A DNA stretch of 64,000 nucleotides, taken from NCBI GenBank assembly GCA_949126835.1, contig OX421497.1, positions 42,926,226-42,990,225 on the forward strand, in the 5' to 3' direction. The notes beneath the pieces are model-generated. The model was given only the letters and a program-made list of their open reading frames with translations. It had not been told where the DNA came from and searched no databases. Both the position numbers and the translations under genes were made by a program. Shown piece by piece: positions 25,701 to 33,797 of the stretch. The DNA comes from Anisus vortex (lineage: Eukaryota > Mollusca > Gastropoda > Planorbidae). Numbering within the stretch: the stretch's first letter is position 1; every line of letters begins with the position of its first letter.

Positions 25701-28700
25701 ACGAGAGATTCAGGTCAGGATGCCCGTTTCTTCTAAGTGTCACGAGAGCCGCAGAGTCCAGATGGAGAGACGGCGCGCATCCACCAGAAGCAAGCAGAAG
25801 TAAGTCACTATGTTCTGCTGGTTAGTCATTTGGTAATAACCTTAAGTATCCATTTCATTTGAGCATTTCATAGTAGTATAGCCTAAGTATTATATCTTAT
25901 ATATCTTATATATTACAGACGCTCCTTCTATAAAAAAAGATTATTGCGTCCTAAGCTGATCCGTGGTCCGTGACTAGTTCTGTATATTTTTTAATTTTTA
26001 AAATGATGTTAAGTTACTGGTTTTCCTGGTTTGTTCAGGCAACCCATTCCATGCCCGAATGCCACTCGGGAAGAAAGAGTACTTATATACATTTGTTCTC
26101 GCATAAGGGATAAGGAAAGTGTTTTTGTACTTATGTTTATCTGAGCATTGAAACATCTACTAAAGAAAACCCTTAAATTATTAGAACCAATTCAGAAAAG
26201 AGCTGCAAGCTTCATTACTAATGAATATTTACAACTGACCAATAAATCACTAAACTTATAAACACTATAGGACAAATGGCAAAGCATAAAGCAGTAATAA
26301 TACATACGGCATACAATTCTAGAGATACAGCAAAATAAAAATATGTTGCAATGCTCAGATAAACATAAGGACAAGAACAATTTCTTTTCCCTTAAACTAG
26401 AACTAATGCATATAAGTACTCTTTCTTCCCGAGTTGCATTCTGGCATGGTATGGGTTGCCTGAACAAACCAGGAAAGCCAGTAACTTAACATCAAACACT
26501 AATCTAAATACAAAACCAGACACAAACCACGTATGGAAGTAAAACGCAATAATCCCTTTTATAGAAGGAGCATCTGTAACATGTAAGAACATAATACCAT
26601 AATACGATGATTAATAACAATATTGATAAACGTGCTATTCAACTAATCAATAACATTTACAAATAATCAATATGCGTTTACGTCTTTTTTTTAAAGCACC
26701 ACCTGCTTCACAGGCCGGCGCATGCCAAGGGGGTGCAGGCAACGAGCAGCAGAGCTGCTATTCACAAGACCAAGATCACACACAGACAAGCCACGAGACG
26801 GCGCAGAAGCTGCCACAGTCTACACTCAACCACATTACACCTATCCAGATCCAGGCTACAGTGATGGTTGCGCAGCTGGCAAATCCCTTCGCGCATAGAG
26901 CTGGTAAGTTAAAGGCACTTCTGTACTCATTGAGAAAACCTACTGCAAATTTGACTAGAGAAGCTCTTGCTTGGAATCCACAGGGTGCAAGACGAAGGGG
27001 TAGACCCAAGAACACCTGGCGGAGGGAAGACATGGAAAGAAATTGTTTATGACCGATGCTCCACTAGGATTGGATAGTGGCAAAGAAGAAGAAGAAGTAC
27101 ACATGGGCCTCAAAGACTGGGGAACTGTGTAAACCGCCGATCTGTTCACATTAAGAATACACCGGCGGGCGAACGCTTGGGAAACAGTCCCTGTGGCGTG
27201 TCAAGAAAGAGACTCGCTGGGGAGGACGTAATGAGCGCAACAGTCCACTTCAAATCCGCCATTGTATCTGAATGTCCAGACCTATAATCTTGGATTTGCA
27301 TTACCAGGCGACAGTTCAGGTATGCGAGCGAGCCACCACGTTAACGATCCAAGCGGAATTGTACAAGTGGAAAGAGAAGTGTAGTGCATGTGCTGCGGAG
27401 ACCGTACCCACTGTTAAGCCTTATCGACGTGCCGCGGGGTGGCTAGTCTCCTATGTTACCTTGGTGTGCCACCCTTGTCAGCACCTCTACATGAACGAAA
27501 GAGCTGGTATGCTCGTCCGTATTTTGTTGGAGACAATTATGATTCGGTAATCTTCCGGCTTTCATTACAGATCTTGGATGTGTTCCTTTCAGTAGCTGCC
27601 AGACACCGATTGTTCCCTCATTAAAGTTCAATCAGTTTAGTTTAAACATTTGGGTTTATATCACTAAATTTGATCAAAGAAACTAATTTAGTATTGATGA
27701 AGGATCTTTTTTTTTAAATCTAAAGATTGACTTACACGAAGGCGTTGATGAGAGACTGAATATTTTCTAATTCAGCTCTCTCTAAGAAAAACAGTAATTT
27801 CAGTTAAGTTGTTGGTGTTCCTGACTTGTTCAGGCAACCCATTCCATCCCCTGATGTCACTTGGTAAGTAAGAAAATGTGTTTTCGTGTTTTCTAGTATT
27901 TGAATAAAAACAAGTGTTTTATCCCAATGTCTATCTGCTTATTGTAACAGATAATGGTGAGTCTATCCAGCCCCTTTAAAAGAACTCGTCATTCATCAAA
28001 CTAATAGTCACACAATCCCGTCGTATAATATGACAAATTACACATTGAAAAATATTCAAAAAGAAACAATACAGTAACATAAAATATTTTACATTTGTCT
28101 CTATATGAACTGATTCTCTGAAAACAATAATCTTTTCCAGATTCAGATAATGGGTATAGTGAAGATTTGATCTCCCCTGAAGATGAGCAATCCTGTGACC
28201 ATCAACAAGAGAACAGTGAAACTATGAGTATATCTGAAGAAAGCAATGTGGACATAAGTACAACAGAAGAATCTAATTCAAATAATAATATAGGTAATTC
28301 AAAATTATGAGTTTAAAACTAATTAGAATAATAAGAAAATGTGTGCTCTTTCCCCTTTGTGTAAATAACAAGAGGTAATTATATTATGTATTCTATCAGA
28401 GAACATATTTCATCAACGCTTTTACATAACTACAAAAATATATTATCATCATCAATCCCTTGACCGTTGAAGTCGTTGGGGAGAGCAAATGGACATCTCA
28501 GCAGTCAACTTTATCAATTTTTGCCTATCTTGAGCGGTTGAGTCAACAGCTGCCCTGTCGAATATTTTAAGTTGTCGAACTAGCATCTCCGCTGACGGCC
28601 TCTCCGACGTCCACCTTCTACAAATGCCTCGGAGTTTGGAGGATTGTTTTTGGCAATTTATTATGTGTATATATATATTTATATATAATAACCACACAAG

Positions 28701-31139
28701 AAAGAAAACATAAACAAAAATGAAGAAAAGTGAGAAACGAAGAAAAAAAGCGAAATGAAAAAAATGCGTAAATTAAAGAAGAAAAAGGAGAAATTATTAC
28801 AAACAAAGAAAAAGCGAATACTGAATGAATGCGCGGTGAAAAAAAAGAAGAAATGTGAGTAATGAAGAAATGCACGAATGGTAGAAATGTGAGAACTGAA
28901 ATTAGAAATAAATAATTTCAAAAACTGATTCAACGACTATGAAACATGATAATCACCACTGAAGACAATATAAGAAAATAATAAATATTTTATATAAGCT
29001 TTCAGTTGATACCGTTTACTGATATCTTGCCTCTGGTCTATTTATCCAAGAAGAAAATATAGTGACAGAGACCTTATCCAGTCTTACAAACAGTTTTGGA
29101 ATTACTTTTCGCCAACCAAGAATAAATATTTAAATTGAGATTTGTTCCATTTGAGAATACGTTAATTTCGACATATAGTTCCTGTAATGATAGTTTGTTT
29201 ATGAGCATTTTTGTTAGCGTGACGGCACTATATTGCGAAACCAATTTGTTTGGCATCCTTATTAAATCTCTTAAAAACAAAATTCCAACACATAAATCTC
29301 CTAACTAGACGAAGCCAACTGTCAGTAGTACTACGCTAAATTGAGTTGTTTTTCTTCATAATAGTAACGACATATTCATTGGCTACAATCTATTTACATT
29401 CGGTTTTATCTCTATACAATTGCATTGAGTTGATACATGTCATTGTCAAGCAGATGTGCTACGTTTAGCTCTATGCTGTGATTTCTGTGAAGGAAGATAC
29501 AAGGAAACAGTCAACTCTGATGTTAAGTTTTACAAGCATACTTCAAATTACTTGTGATAAAAAGAAAAAAAACAACGTATCAACAAATATTCAACCGTAT
29601 CAACAAATATATTTAGGTAATAACTGCGACATAAATATATTCTTTAAAAATCTTCTACGGATGGTCTCTTTAGGCTAGTCCTGCCGTATAGAAAAGAAGA
29701 ATGGAGTCATCATTGAGCTCGTAACAAAACCATGGAAACTGTGAAACAGAAGTTTGCGAAACTCAAGAAAGAATTTTTTTTATAAGAAAAGTCTTTGAAA
29801 AAAAAAAGGATGAAACATGGACTTTTGTCGTCTTTTCCAGGGCAAAGCGTTCATTTGAGATGTGAAATGTAGCGAAGAGGAGTATTTTACTTAATAATCT
29901 ATTCCGACATAAGACTATGGTGGTACAGTCATAAATGTGCCATACATGTAGCTAGAAAAAGTATGTATAAGAATTTCATTGGTTGATCCAAGCTGTAATA
30001 TGTCTTAGGCGTAAATCGGATTTGTAACTGATACACATTTCATTTTTATTTTTACACAGTTCAATTTGAAGCCATTACTTTCATTACCTATAACGCAGGT
30101 AGGTTTCAGCAGCAACTGTATACTCTGTGGTAAGTATGTCCCAGGAATGATGGTCTACCATATGCAGTAGCAAGGTGGAAGGCGGTGAGGGTTGTTCGCT
30201 ACATCGCATGGGACGCCATTTTAAGCGGCACGTAAACTTAGTCCTTAAGGTTGTAAAATGGATTTTACAACTGTAGCCTCAAGGCCATATTAGACTCCTT
30301 TTCTGCTAATAAGTGCGCGCCCCATTTCCCATATTTCAGCAAAGAAGAGCGAGAAAGAAAATCATCAAGTCAAGGAAAATGAAGTGTTTGTTGAATAATC
30401 GTTTATTCGCTTCATCGTAAGTGTAAAAACCTCAGAAACAATAGAGAACCTCTACACTGATTTTGAGAGTAATGAAGAGTGATAGTATTTAGGATTCTTG
30501 ACTGCCAAGGTGTCATTTGAAAATTGAAGGTTAATCAATGGCAAACGGGAGGGAAGAGGGGCGTTACATTATAAGACCACGTAAAAACATACGCTATGCC
30601 TCTCTACCCTGTACAATGTCCAAGAATTCAATTAGCTAAGTTATCAGGTAACAGCTTCAGTTTGGGGAAGATCTGGTTGTTTTCCAGACATTGTACCAAA
30701 GAAATAAAATGATAGCCGAGCCAAATACAATAATAAATTTAAGAAACCACAGGCTTACCCAGGAACATTCAACAACAACACACACCTGTTTTCGAAAGAA
30801 AAACACAAATAAGCTACACCGATTGAAAATACAAAGAAAGAAAATAGCTTCTGAGTAGCGTATTTAGAAAAATTTCTTCAGAATATATTGAGACTTACCA
30901 ACTTGTTTTCCACAGATGCCTCTTCGGCGGCACAGGCGCTAACTGCAAGACTACTACAGACAGAGAACCGAAAGCTTCAAGATCTTCTGACTTGCAAGGT
31001 GTGTCATCAGAACCCAATCAAGGCGTTGTTCCTACCATGTGGAGACATGTATGCTTGTGAAAGCTGTTCCAATGATTTGTCCCATTGTCCACAGTGTAAA
31101 ACAAGAATTCTGGGGACGGTGACCACATTTTTTGCATAG
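9761..31139 (+). CDS. Gene 1: BIR-RING protein with a pseudo-trypsin domain and 13-residue repeats (nine exons joined)
   Basis: Joined exons: 9761-13721, 13835-13894, 14518-15261, 15639-15821, 24613-25041, 25620-25799, 26697-26903, 28141-28293, 30916-31139. All eight introns are GT-AG and phase 1; the joined frame is open for 2046 codons and ends in TAG. Order: hydrophobic N-terminal segments (about 9-28 and 178-194), 13-residue repeats (about 458-1164), trypsin-like fold (about 1390-1649), Gln-rich linker, BIR (about 1763-1829), acidic and Ser-rich linkers, RING (about 1999-2037). BIR plus C-terminal RING is the inhibitor-of-apoptosis arrangement: BIRs bind caspases or signalling partners, and the RING recruits E2 for ubiquitin transfer. 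The trypsin-like part lacks catalytic His and Ser. The start is supported by an in-frame TAG at 9752; Met35 (9863) is an alternative. Exon joining is by inspection and needs RNA evidence. Confidence 0.8.
11132..11514 (+). repeat. Coding repeat block A: 39-bp unit, 10 copies
   Basis: Each unit encodes LSNGATSAAQKYQ or a close variant (positions 11-13 vary: KYK, QYH, KHT, QIK). Copies 3 to 9 are almost identical in DNA as well, so expansion is recent. The unit length is a multiple of three, which keeps the frame and also leaves shadow frames open on both strands. Confidence 0.95.
11549..11960 (+). repeat. Coding repeat block C: divergent 13-residue units, about 10 copies
   Basis: Units such as AIHTDQEHRHYNE, TAQTNQRDMKYSP and PTHNGQRDREYHE share a T/H-x-x-Q-R-D/H-R-x-Y pattern every 13 residues. 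They are His/Arg/Tyr-rich and much more diverged than blocks A and B. The shared period and the common 'A-T/Q-x-x-Q' core suggest descent from the same ancestral unit as block A. Confidence 0.75.
12296..13252 (+). repeat. Coding repeat block B: 39-bp unit, about 25 copies
   Basis: The consensus unit is close to FQNDPSDTKATED: Phe or Tyr at position 1, Asp at 4, acidic at the end. Two neighbouring units near 12960-13020 are partial (9 and 11 residues), a footprint of an in-frame deletion; the remainder keep 13. The block is strongly acidic with few hydrophobics, so likely extended. Variants with DHCEANA occur as a late run of near-identical copies at 13105-13215. Confidence 0.95.
13835..13894 (+). 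CDS. Gene 1 exon 2: 60-nt acidic linker
   Basis: The acceptor is TTTTTAAG and the donor GAGG|GTAAGC. It encodes 20 residues (ANQVDESDYSDDLNVIYRVE), phase 1 at both ends. An acidic/Ser linker, too short for the usual frame scan. Gene 2 has a comparable short acidic exon (59570-59734) in the same place before the trypsin-like exon. Confidence 0.75.
13934..14167 (-). pseudogene. LINE ORF2 C-terminal fragment in gene 1 intron 2
   Basis: The minus frame reads GYVLRMDRKRLPSIVLKWTL, then TGKRTRVRPQRTWRRTMDDE, a conserved C-terminal pattern of non-LTR retrotransposon polyproteins (GH-RM..RLP..W..G-R-RPxxTWRR). It ends with the usual Asp/Trp-rich tail and a stop. It is antisense to gene 1 and confined to the intron. 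Only the 3' end is present, as expected for 5' truncation. Confidence 0.75.
14518..15261 (+). CDS. Gene 1 exon 3: trypsin-like fold, first part (catalytic His lost)
   Basis: 248 codons, phase 1 at both ends (acceptor TTTAAACAG, donor CCAGAG|GTAAGT). After an acidic lead it encodes LLTVKITV, GTGWIFD, SEARRCVVEF, LKCVTQDVDL and FVIGYPHGHEQALSIGE. These blocks match exon C of gene 2 position for position, and the overall pattern is that of chymotrypsin/HtrA-type beta-barrel proteins found linked to BIR or RING in molluscs (family knowledge). The His of gene 2 (codon 61216-61218), seven residues before the shared Glu-Ala pair, is Gln here (14865-14867). Together with the missing Ser in exon 4 this predicts no protease activity. 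Likely role: protein binding. Confidence 0.8.
15639..15821 (+). CDS. Gene 1 exon 4: trypsin-like fold, active-site loop (Ser replaced by Val)
   Basis: 61 codons, phase 1 on both sides (acceptor CTTCACAG, donor AAAAG|GTATTT). It encodes TCPGCVGAPVITF. The same loop in gene 2 is TCPGSSGAPVITF, which corresponds to the GxSGxP nucleophile loop of S1 proteases. Here the nucleophile position is Val (codon 15692-15694) preceded by Cys. The rest of the loop, including the flanking Cys-Pro-Gly and Gly-Ala-Pro, is kept, so the fold is probably intact. Confidence 0.8.
15988..16372. repeat. CTAC / CTAT microsatellite
   Basis: Degenerate tetranucleotide array, CCTA/CATA in the left part and TCTA in the right part. 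It keeps all three plus frames open, giving Thr/Pro/Tyr/Leu-rich shadow frames that are not genes. Confidence 0.95.
17066..17766. repeat. Tandem direct duplication, about 0.37 kb per copy
   Basis: Copy 1 (about 17066-17408) and copy 2 (about 17436-17766) share long blocks, for example CAGTTCTGGTCTTTTAGA and TTAGTTTGGGATTATAAATA. They differ by scattered substitutions and small indels. No coding potential. Copy 2 lacks about 15-20 bases present in copy 1 near its middle. Confidence 0.85.
19935..20560. repeat. 50-bp satellite, about 12 copies
   Basis: The unit contains GGATCCATAAAACAATCAAA and GCAAAGTTTGCGAGATCTTC. Higher-order order is visible: a run of four units (about 19980-20180) reappears with the same private variants (TTTCTTTTCACC, then CTTTCATCTGGATCCACAAA) at about 20190-20390, so blocks of about 200 bp were duplicated. 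Short repeat-coded frames on the minus strand are by-products. Confidence 0.9.
20735..22480. repeat. 38-bp satellite, about 46 copies
   Basis: The unit is CCGGAGACACAAACATATGG followed by ATATGTCTTTATTTCCAT. Variants at CCG/CTCG/TGCAG define subfamilies. Because 38 is not a multiple of three and the unit lacks stops in several frames, all plus frames and some minus frames stay open; the longest (608 codons, 20667-22493) is a repeat artefact. The unit has a CATATG palindrome. Confidence 0.95.
22967..23265 (-). repeat. GC-rich dispersed repeat, copy 1 (minus)
   Basis: Read on the minus strand it matches the plus-strand copy at about 27145-27415: both contain AAGAATACACCGGCGGGC, GGGGAGGA(A/C)G, a GACA(T/G)TTCAGGTAT-like block and TGCGGAGACCGTACC in the same order, with many differences between. 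Much higher GC than its surroundings. No coding frame is conserved between copies. Its nature (SINE-like, LINE remnant or other) was not identified. Confidence 0.75.
24223..24435. mobile_element. hAT-type MITE, 197 bp (gene 1 intron 4)
   Basis: Element 24231-24427 starts CAGGGGTCGGCAACC. It is flanked by an 8-bp duplication with one mismatch (GTCTAGAC at 24223-24230, GTTTAGAC at 24428-24435). The right TIR is eroded. It is a sister of the element at 32144-32349, sharing TTCATTC-GCGTGCCAACAG and GGCACGCGT blocks. Eight-base duplications and CAGGG termini are typical of hAT elements. It lies only about 190 bases upstream of exon 5. Confidence 0.85.
24613..25041 (+). CDS. Gene 1 exon 5: Gln-rich linker and first half of BIR
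   Basis: 143 codons, phase 1 at both ends (acceptor GTTTTTCAG, donor GCTG|GTAAGA). It opens with CREEVLNLLCIEVPTP, continues with a Gln/Pro-rich tract (QQPQQQPQQQLQQEHQQ), then a Ser/Gln region. It ends with the N-terminal half of a BIR domain: KRLQSFDLWP and LATNGFFYAG, where the R..SF..WP and the G(F/Y)(F/Y)Y(A/T)G landmarks of the fold are recognisable. The usual Leu-Ala-Xaa-Ala-Gly reads LATNG, a slight departure. Confidence 0.85.
25620..25799 (+). CDS. Gene 1 exon 6: zinc-binding half of BIR
   Basis: 60 codons, phase 1 on both sides (acceptor CATTCTCAG, donor CAGAA|GTAAGT). It encodes DCVRCFQCGLGLRSW, KPGDD, QEHERFRSGCPFL. Spacing of the zinc ligands is exactly CX2CX16HX6C, as in canonical BIR domains, and the Trp, Gly-Asp and Glu-His landmarks are all kept. 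From IAP knowledge such domains bind caspases or IBM-type N-terminal peptides, so this one should fold and bind. The split of BIR between exons 5 and 6 falls right after the FYAG turn. Confidence 0.9.
25915..26095 (-). pseudogene. LINE 3' end fragment (minus) in gene 1 intron 6
   Basis: Minus strand reads YKYSFFPSGIRAWNGLPEQT, a reverse-transcriptase C-terminal motif of CR1/L2/Jockey-like LINEs, followed by the conserved tail (AGAAGGAGCGTCTGTAAT) and ATAAG repeats. The RT end and tail are those found in the tandem array at 3820-4516. Confidence 0.75.
26390..26590 (+). pseudogene. LINE 3' end fragment (plus) in gene 1 intron 6
   Basis: Plus strand reads STLSSRVAFWHGMGCLNKPG in one frame and, in the related frame, ILAWYGLPEQTRKASNLTSN, then the tail with TATAGAAGGAGCATCTGTAA. 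It is the same family as the fragment at 25915-26095 but inverted to it, so the two could pair in the pre-mRNA. Confidence 0.7.
26697..26903 (+). CDS. Gene 1 exon 7: Gln/Ser/Thr linker
   Basis: 69 codons, phase 1 at both ends (acceptor TTTTAAAG, donor GCTG|GTAAGT). It encodes a low-complexity linker rich in Gln, Ala, His and Thr (for example GGAGNEQQSCYSQDQ) ending in VAQLANPFAHRA. No known domain. It separates the BIR from the acidic exon 8. Confidence 0.75.
26935..27060 (+). pseudogene. LINE ORF2 C-terminal fragment in gene 1 intron 7
   Basis: Just past the exon 7 donor the plus strand reads PTANLTREALAWNPQGARRR, then GRPKNTWRRE, the conserved C-terminal motif of a non-LTR retrotransposon polyprotein. 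The frame breaks soon after. It is in frame with exon 7 by chance, giving a misleading 126-codon frame that runs through the donor. Confidence 0.75.
27145..27415 (+). repeat. GC-rich dispersed repeat, copy 2 (plus)
   Basis: Diverged partner of 22967-23265 in the opposite orientation: AAGAATACACCGGCGGGC near its start, TGCGGAGACCGTACC near its end. Together they bracket exons 5-7 of gene 1. Confidence 0.7.
27790..27880 (-). pseudogene. LINE 3' end fragment (minus), gene 1 intron 7
   Basis: Contains the minus-strand GGNTGGGTTGCCTGAAC-type word of the RT C-terminus seen at 25985-26060; the tail is missing or decayed. Confidence 0.5.
28141..28293 (+). CDS. Gene 1 exon 8: acidic Ser-rich linker
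   Basis: 51 codons, phase 1 on both sides (acceptor TCTTTTCCAG, donor ATATAG|GTAATT). It encodes DSDNGYSEDLISPEDEQS and a Ser/Glu/Asn tail (EESNSNNNI). Acidic, probably disordered. It lies between BIR linker and RING. Confidence 0.75.
28294..30915 (+). other. Gene 1 intron 8
   Basis: Mostly unique AT-rich sequence. A patch at about 28450-28640 has the look of a LINE 3' region but is not identified. An AG/A-rich tract lies at about 28690-28900. A possible 39-nt exon at 30060-30098 is listed separately. Confidence 0.5.
30060..30098 (+). CDS. Candidate 39-nt cassette exon of gene 1
   Basis: Preceded by a strong pyrimidine tract and TTTACACAG, followed by CGCAG|GTAGGT. At 39 nt it keeps the reading frame, and in phase 1 it is open, encoding about VQFEAITFITYNA. 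The position between exons 8 and 9 would add a hydrophobic 13-residue segment before the RING. Splice-like flanks of this quality can occur by chance, so the joined 2046-aa model leaves it out. Confidence 0.3.
30916..31139 (+). CDS. Gene 1 exon 9: IAP-type RING finger and stop
   Basis: Acceptor TTTTCCACAG, phase 1; 74 residues then TAG (31137-31139). A short amphipathic helix (RLLQTENRKLQDLLT) leads into CKVC, PCGDMYACESC and CPQC, and the protein ends GTVTTFFA, the C-terminal signature of IAP RINGs. Ligand spacing is CX2CX11CX(D)X3CX2CX6CX2C: everything matches C3HC4 except that the single His is Asp (codon 31044-31046). Asp can bind zinc in some RINGs (the RBX1 family has one), so E3 activity may be kept, reduced or lost. 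The dimerisation-type C-terminal tail is intact. Confidence 0.88.
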
Positions 31140-31723
31140 TTTTAAAAATCCCGAAAATTTAATGATAATTGTTAAGAATACTTTTATAACTAAGCATATA
31201 ATATACACATTTCTTTATATAACATACACTCTTTTATATTTTTTAAAAACTATTTTTTCTTGCAACTACAATGCAAGATTGTTTGTCTATGTATTTATAA
31301 ATATAGCTATTGGCACATTTTACGTCCTATAAGCAATACTTGTGTTGTGTTTAAACTTATGCAGTGGTGTAGCCTGGATTCAGGATTGTAGGGTGTGGGA
31401 TGGATAGCTCTTGGTAGAGCGATCGTGCCTACAAAAACATATAAGTATTAATAATTCTAGACACGTTAAAACAAACATCGAAACTAAAAAGGTTGGTCGT
31501 CTAGAAGAGAATGGCCTTTTACATTCACCTCCGTCTTGCCCTCACAATTCTGGCTACGCCACTGCAACTACCAACATTAATGAGTTGATAAAAGTTCTAT
31601 CATGTATATGCCTAATGTTCTGCTTGAAATCTAATTGGCTATTTTTATCTACGCAGGTCAAACACCAGGTGACCGCTTATATCTGTATTTAACAATTAAC
31701 CACATAAATATGATAATTATATG

Positions 31724-31756
<33 letters not shown>

Positions 31757-32135
31757 CTAAACAAGGCGAATAACAACTTCACATTAATCGATTGAAACAC
31801 ACTTCAATAGCGTTAAATTTCCCTGAATGATGGAAAAACTATTTGATTATTCAAGTCTAGGAATGGGTAAACAGACAATTTATGTTTCTTGTTCTAGGCC
31901 TAATCATCACAGGACATCTTTATAATGAATTCCATATAATCAATCCCACAATAACATGCTACCATTCAAAAGGAAAGCCCCAAGCAATGCTAATGACTCA
32001 GAATGACTCAACAAGAGAAGAGTTGTGTATTACATAAAGGTCTCTACATCTGGATCTCAATTGGGAGGGGCAATATTTATTATATGACTGACCAATATCA
32101 TTCATAATAAGTGTTGTTGCATACACTAAAACATC
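31140..32135. other. Gene 1 3' flank, no gene seen
   Basis: AT-rich; presumably carries the 3' UTR of gene 1, though I see no clear AATAAA close to the stop. Contains a (TA)n microsatellite at about 31721-31750. Confidence 0.5.
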
Positions 32136-32357
32136 TACTAGAGCAGGGATCGGCAACCTTTTGATAATAGTGTGCCGAAGTAAAATGTATAATTCATTCC
32201 GCGTGCCAACAGTCGAAAAGTCATCCTGCTGTAGCACTAAATTTCTTGTAGAACAGACTTGAAAAGACTTTTTGGGCCTCTTCTGCGTGCCATTGAAAAT
32301 CGCTCTGCGTGCTAAGTTTGGCACGCGTACCGTAGGTTGCCGTCCCCTGTACTAGAG
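32136..32357. mobile_element. hAT-type MITE, 206 bp
   Basis: Element 32144-32349 starts CAGGGATCGGCAACC and ends GGTTGCCGTCCCCTG, with a perfect 8-bp duplication TACTAGAG outside (32136-32143, 32350-32357). It is a sister of 24231-24427. Non-coding; the 108-codon minus frame over it is a shadow. Confidence 0.9.
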
Positions 32358-33660
32358 CATTTTGCTGTAGATAACAAGGTCACGTTTGTATCCAGTACTT
32401 TAATTTATTTTGTAACCAGACCTTCATTACATCACTAGTGTTAAGATTTTGATTCCAAAATATGTGTTCATGTTAAATTCAAATGAATTAACCAAGATTC
32501 TTCTTCGAAATGTGGAATGTACATACACATATACATTTTCTTTATCGAATCGTATATGCATTTATTCATAGGTATATTTGGTTTAATTTTTTTTTAAACT
32601 GTAAGGTTCGTTAAATGAAAATGTTGAATCTAATGAAAAGAAAACTTAAATCTGATTTAAAAAAAACGATAGCATAAGTTCATAGTTCATAGTCAGCCGT
32701 TTGGTAAACTTCCGTTTTTTTATATCAAAATTATAACATTAGATTGTATGATGACGGTCCCAAGTCCGTAGGATCCAAGTGAAGAGGACTAATAGTACGG
32801 GGGAGATTGGTAAAATAGTGAACACTGAGCTTGAGAAAGGGGATATTATAGGTGTAGTATAGATGAGGTGAGGGGAAAGTATAGGTAGAGTATGGCCATA
32901 AATAGTTTAGGTATAATATCGGGGTATTACATTGGTAGTATAGATAATACATGGATAGTTTAAGGATGGCATATGGTTAGTATGGGGATAGCTTAGGTAT
33001 AATATAATTATATGTCGATGACTAAACAAAGCATAAATCAATGACGTTCTATTATGAAATTATAACCAATTGGTAGGCTATATTATAGACATACCAAATT
33101 TATCTCAGTTTTAATTTAAAAGTTTCAAAACTTATATGTTAATTTACCTTTAATTACACTTCATTAAACCGAATTTTTTTTTTAAATTGTTCTTAAAATA
33201 ATTTTTTTTAAATAATAAAAAAGATAATTGTATAATAAAATAATGACTGTAGAGGCAACTGGTCAGTTTAACATTATTGCTGTTAGAAGTTTTCCAGTCG
33301 CCACTAGTCTGACCAATACTATCCCCCCCCCCCCAAAATAAAAAAAAAATTCCCCCATCCACCCAAAAAAAAAAGCAATTAATTGGCTTGCAGTACTTCA
33401 TCTTCCGAGAATGATTTGGAGGATTTAGACAACAAGTCCAATACTTGTGATGAACTGCGCCGTGGCTGTCAGTTACCTGCAGTTCTGATCACTATGGCAT
33501 TAAATCAATTGTATCTTTTCTCATTAAGAGAAAGAACATCGACGATCTTTTATGTTTGAATTTGAGCATATAGACCTCGATGAACTCATATAGTTTTTCA
33601 CACAAAAATTGTGTACGATTTGTTGTGTGTGTGGTGAAGTACCTGTTGACTTATACGTTT
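32358..33660. other. Intergenic, no gene seen
   Basis: AT-rich. A loose array of words like TATAGGTAGAGTATGG, TATAGATGAGG and TTTAGGTATAATAT at about 32780-33010 suggests an old, decayed short tandem repeat. A C/A homopolymer patch lies at 33322-33376. Confidence 0.5.
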
Positions 33661-33665
33661 TAAAG

Positions 33666-33797
33666 TCGTTCCTTCTAGATAGAAGGTTATTACGTCCACT
33701 GGGCCCAAAATTCCTGCCTGACCGCAGGGATCGGTCGGCGGCAGGAATAGAGCCCACGACATTTCGGGTTGACAGTCCGGTGAACTAACCGCAGGCC
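33666..33797 (-). mobile_element. tRNA-derived SINE, degraded (minus)
   Basis: On the minus strand: a tRNA-like head (GCGGTTAGTTCACCGGACTG), a body with GCCGCCGACCGATCCCTGCG, then GGGCCCAGTGGACGTAATAA and a TCTAGAAGGAACGAC-type tail. It is the same family as 50118-50270. Box B is weak here. Confidence 0.7.

Noticed and set aside
26672..27052. 126-codon frame continuing exon 7 past its donor
   Set aside because: The end is a LINE fragment in the intron; the GTAAGT donor at 26904 and phase agreement with exon 8 argue for splicing.
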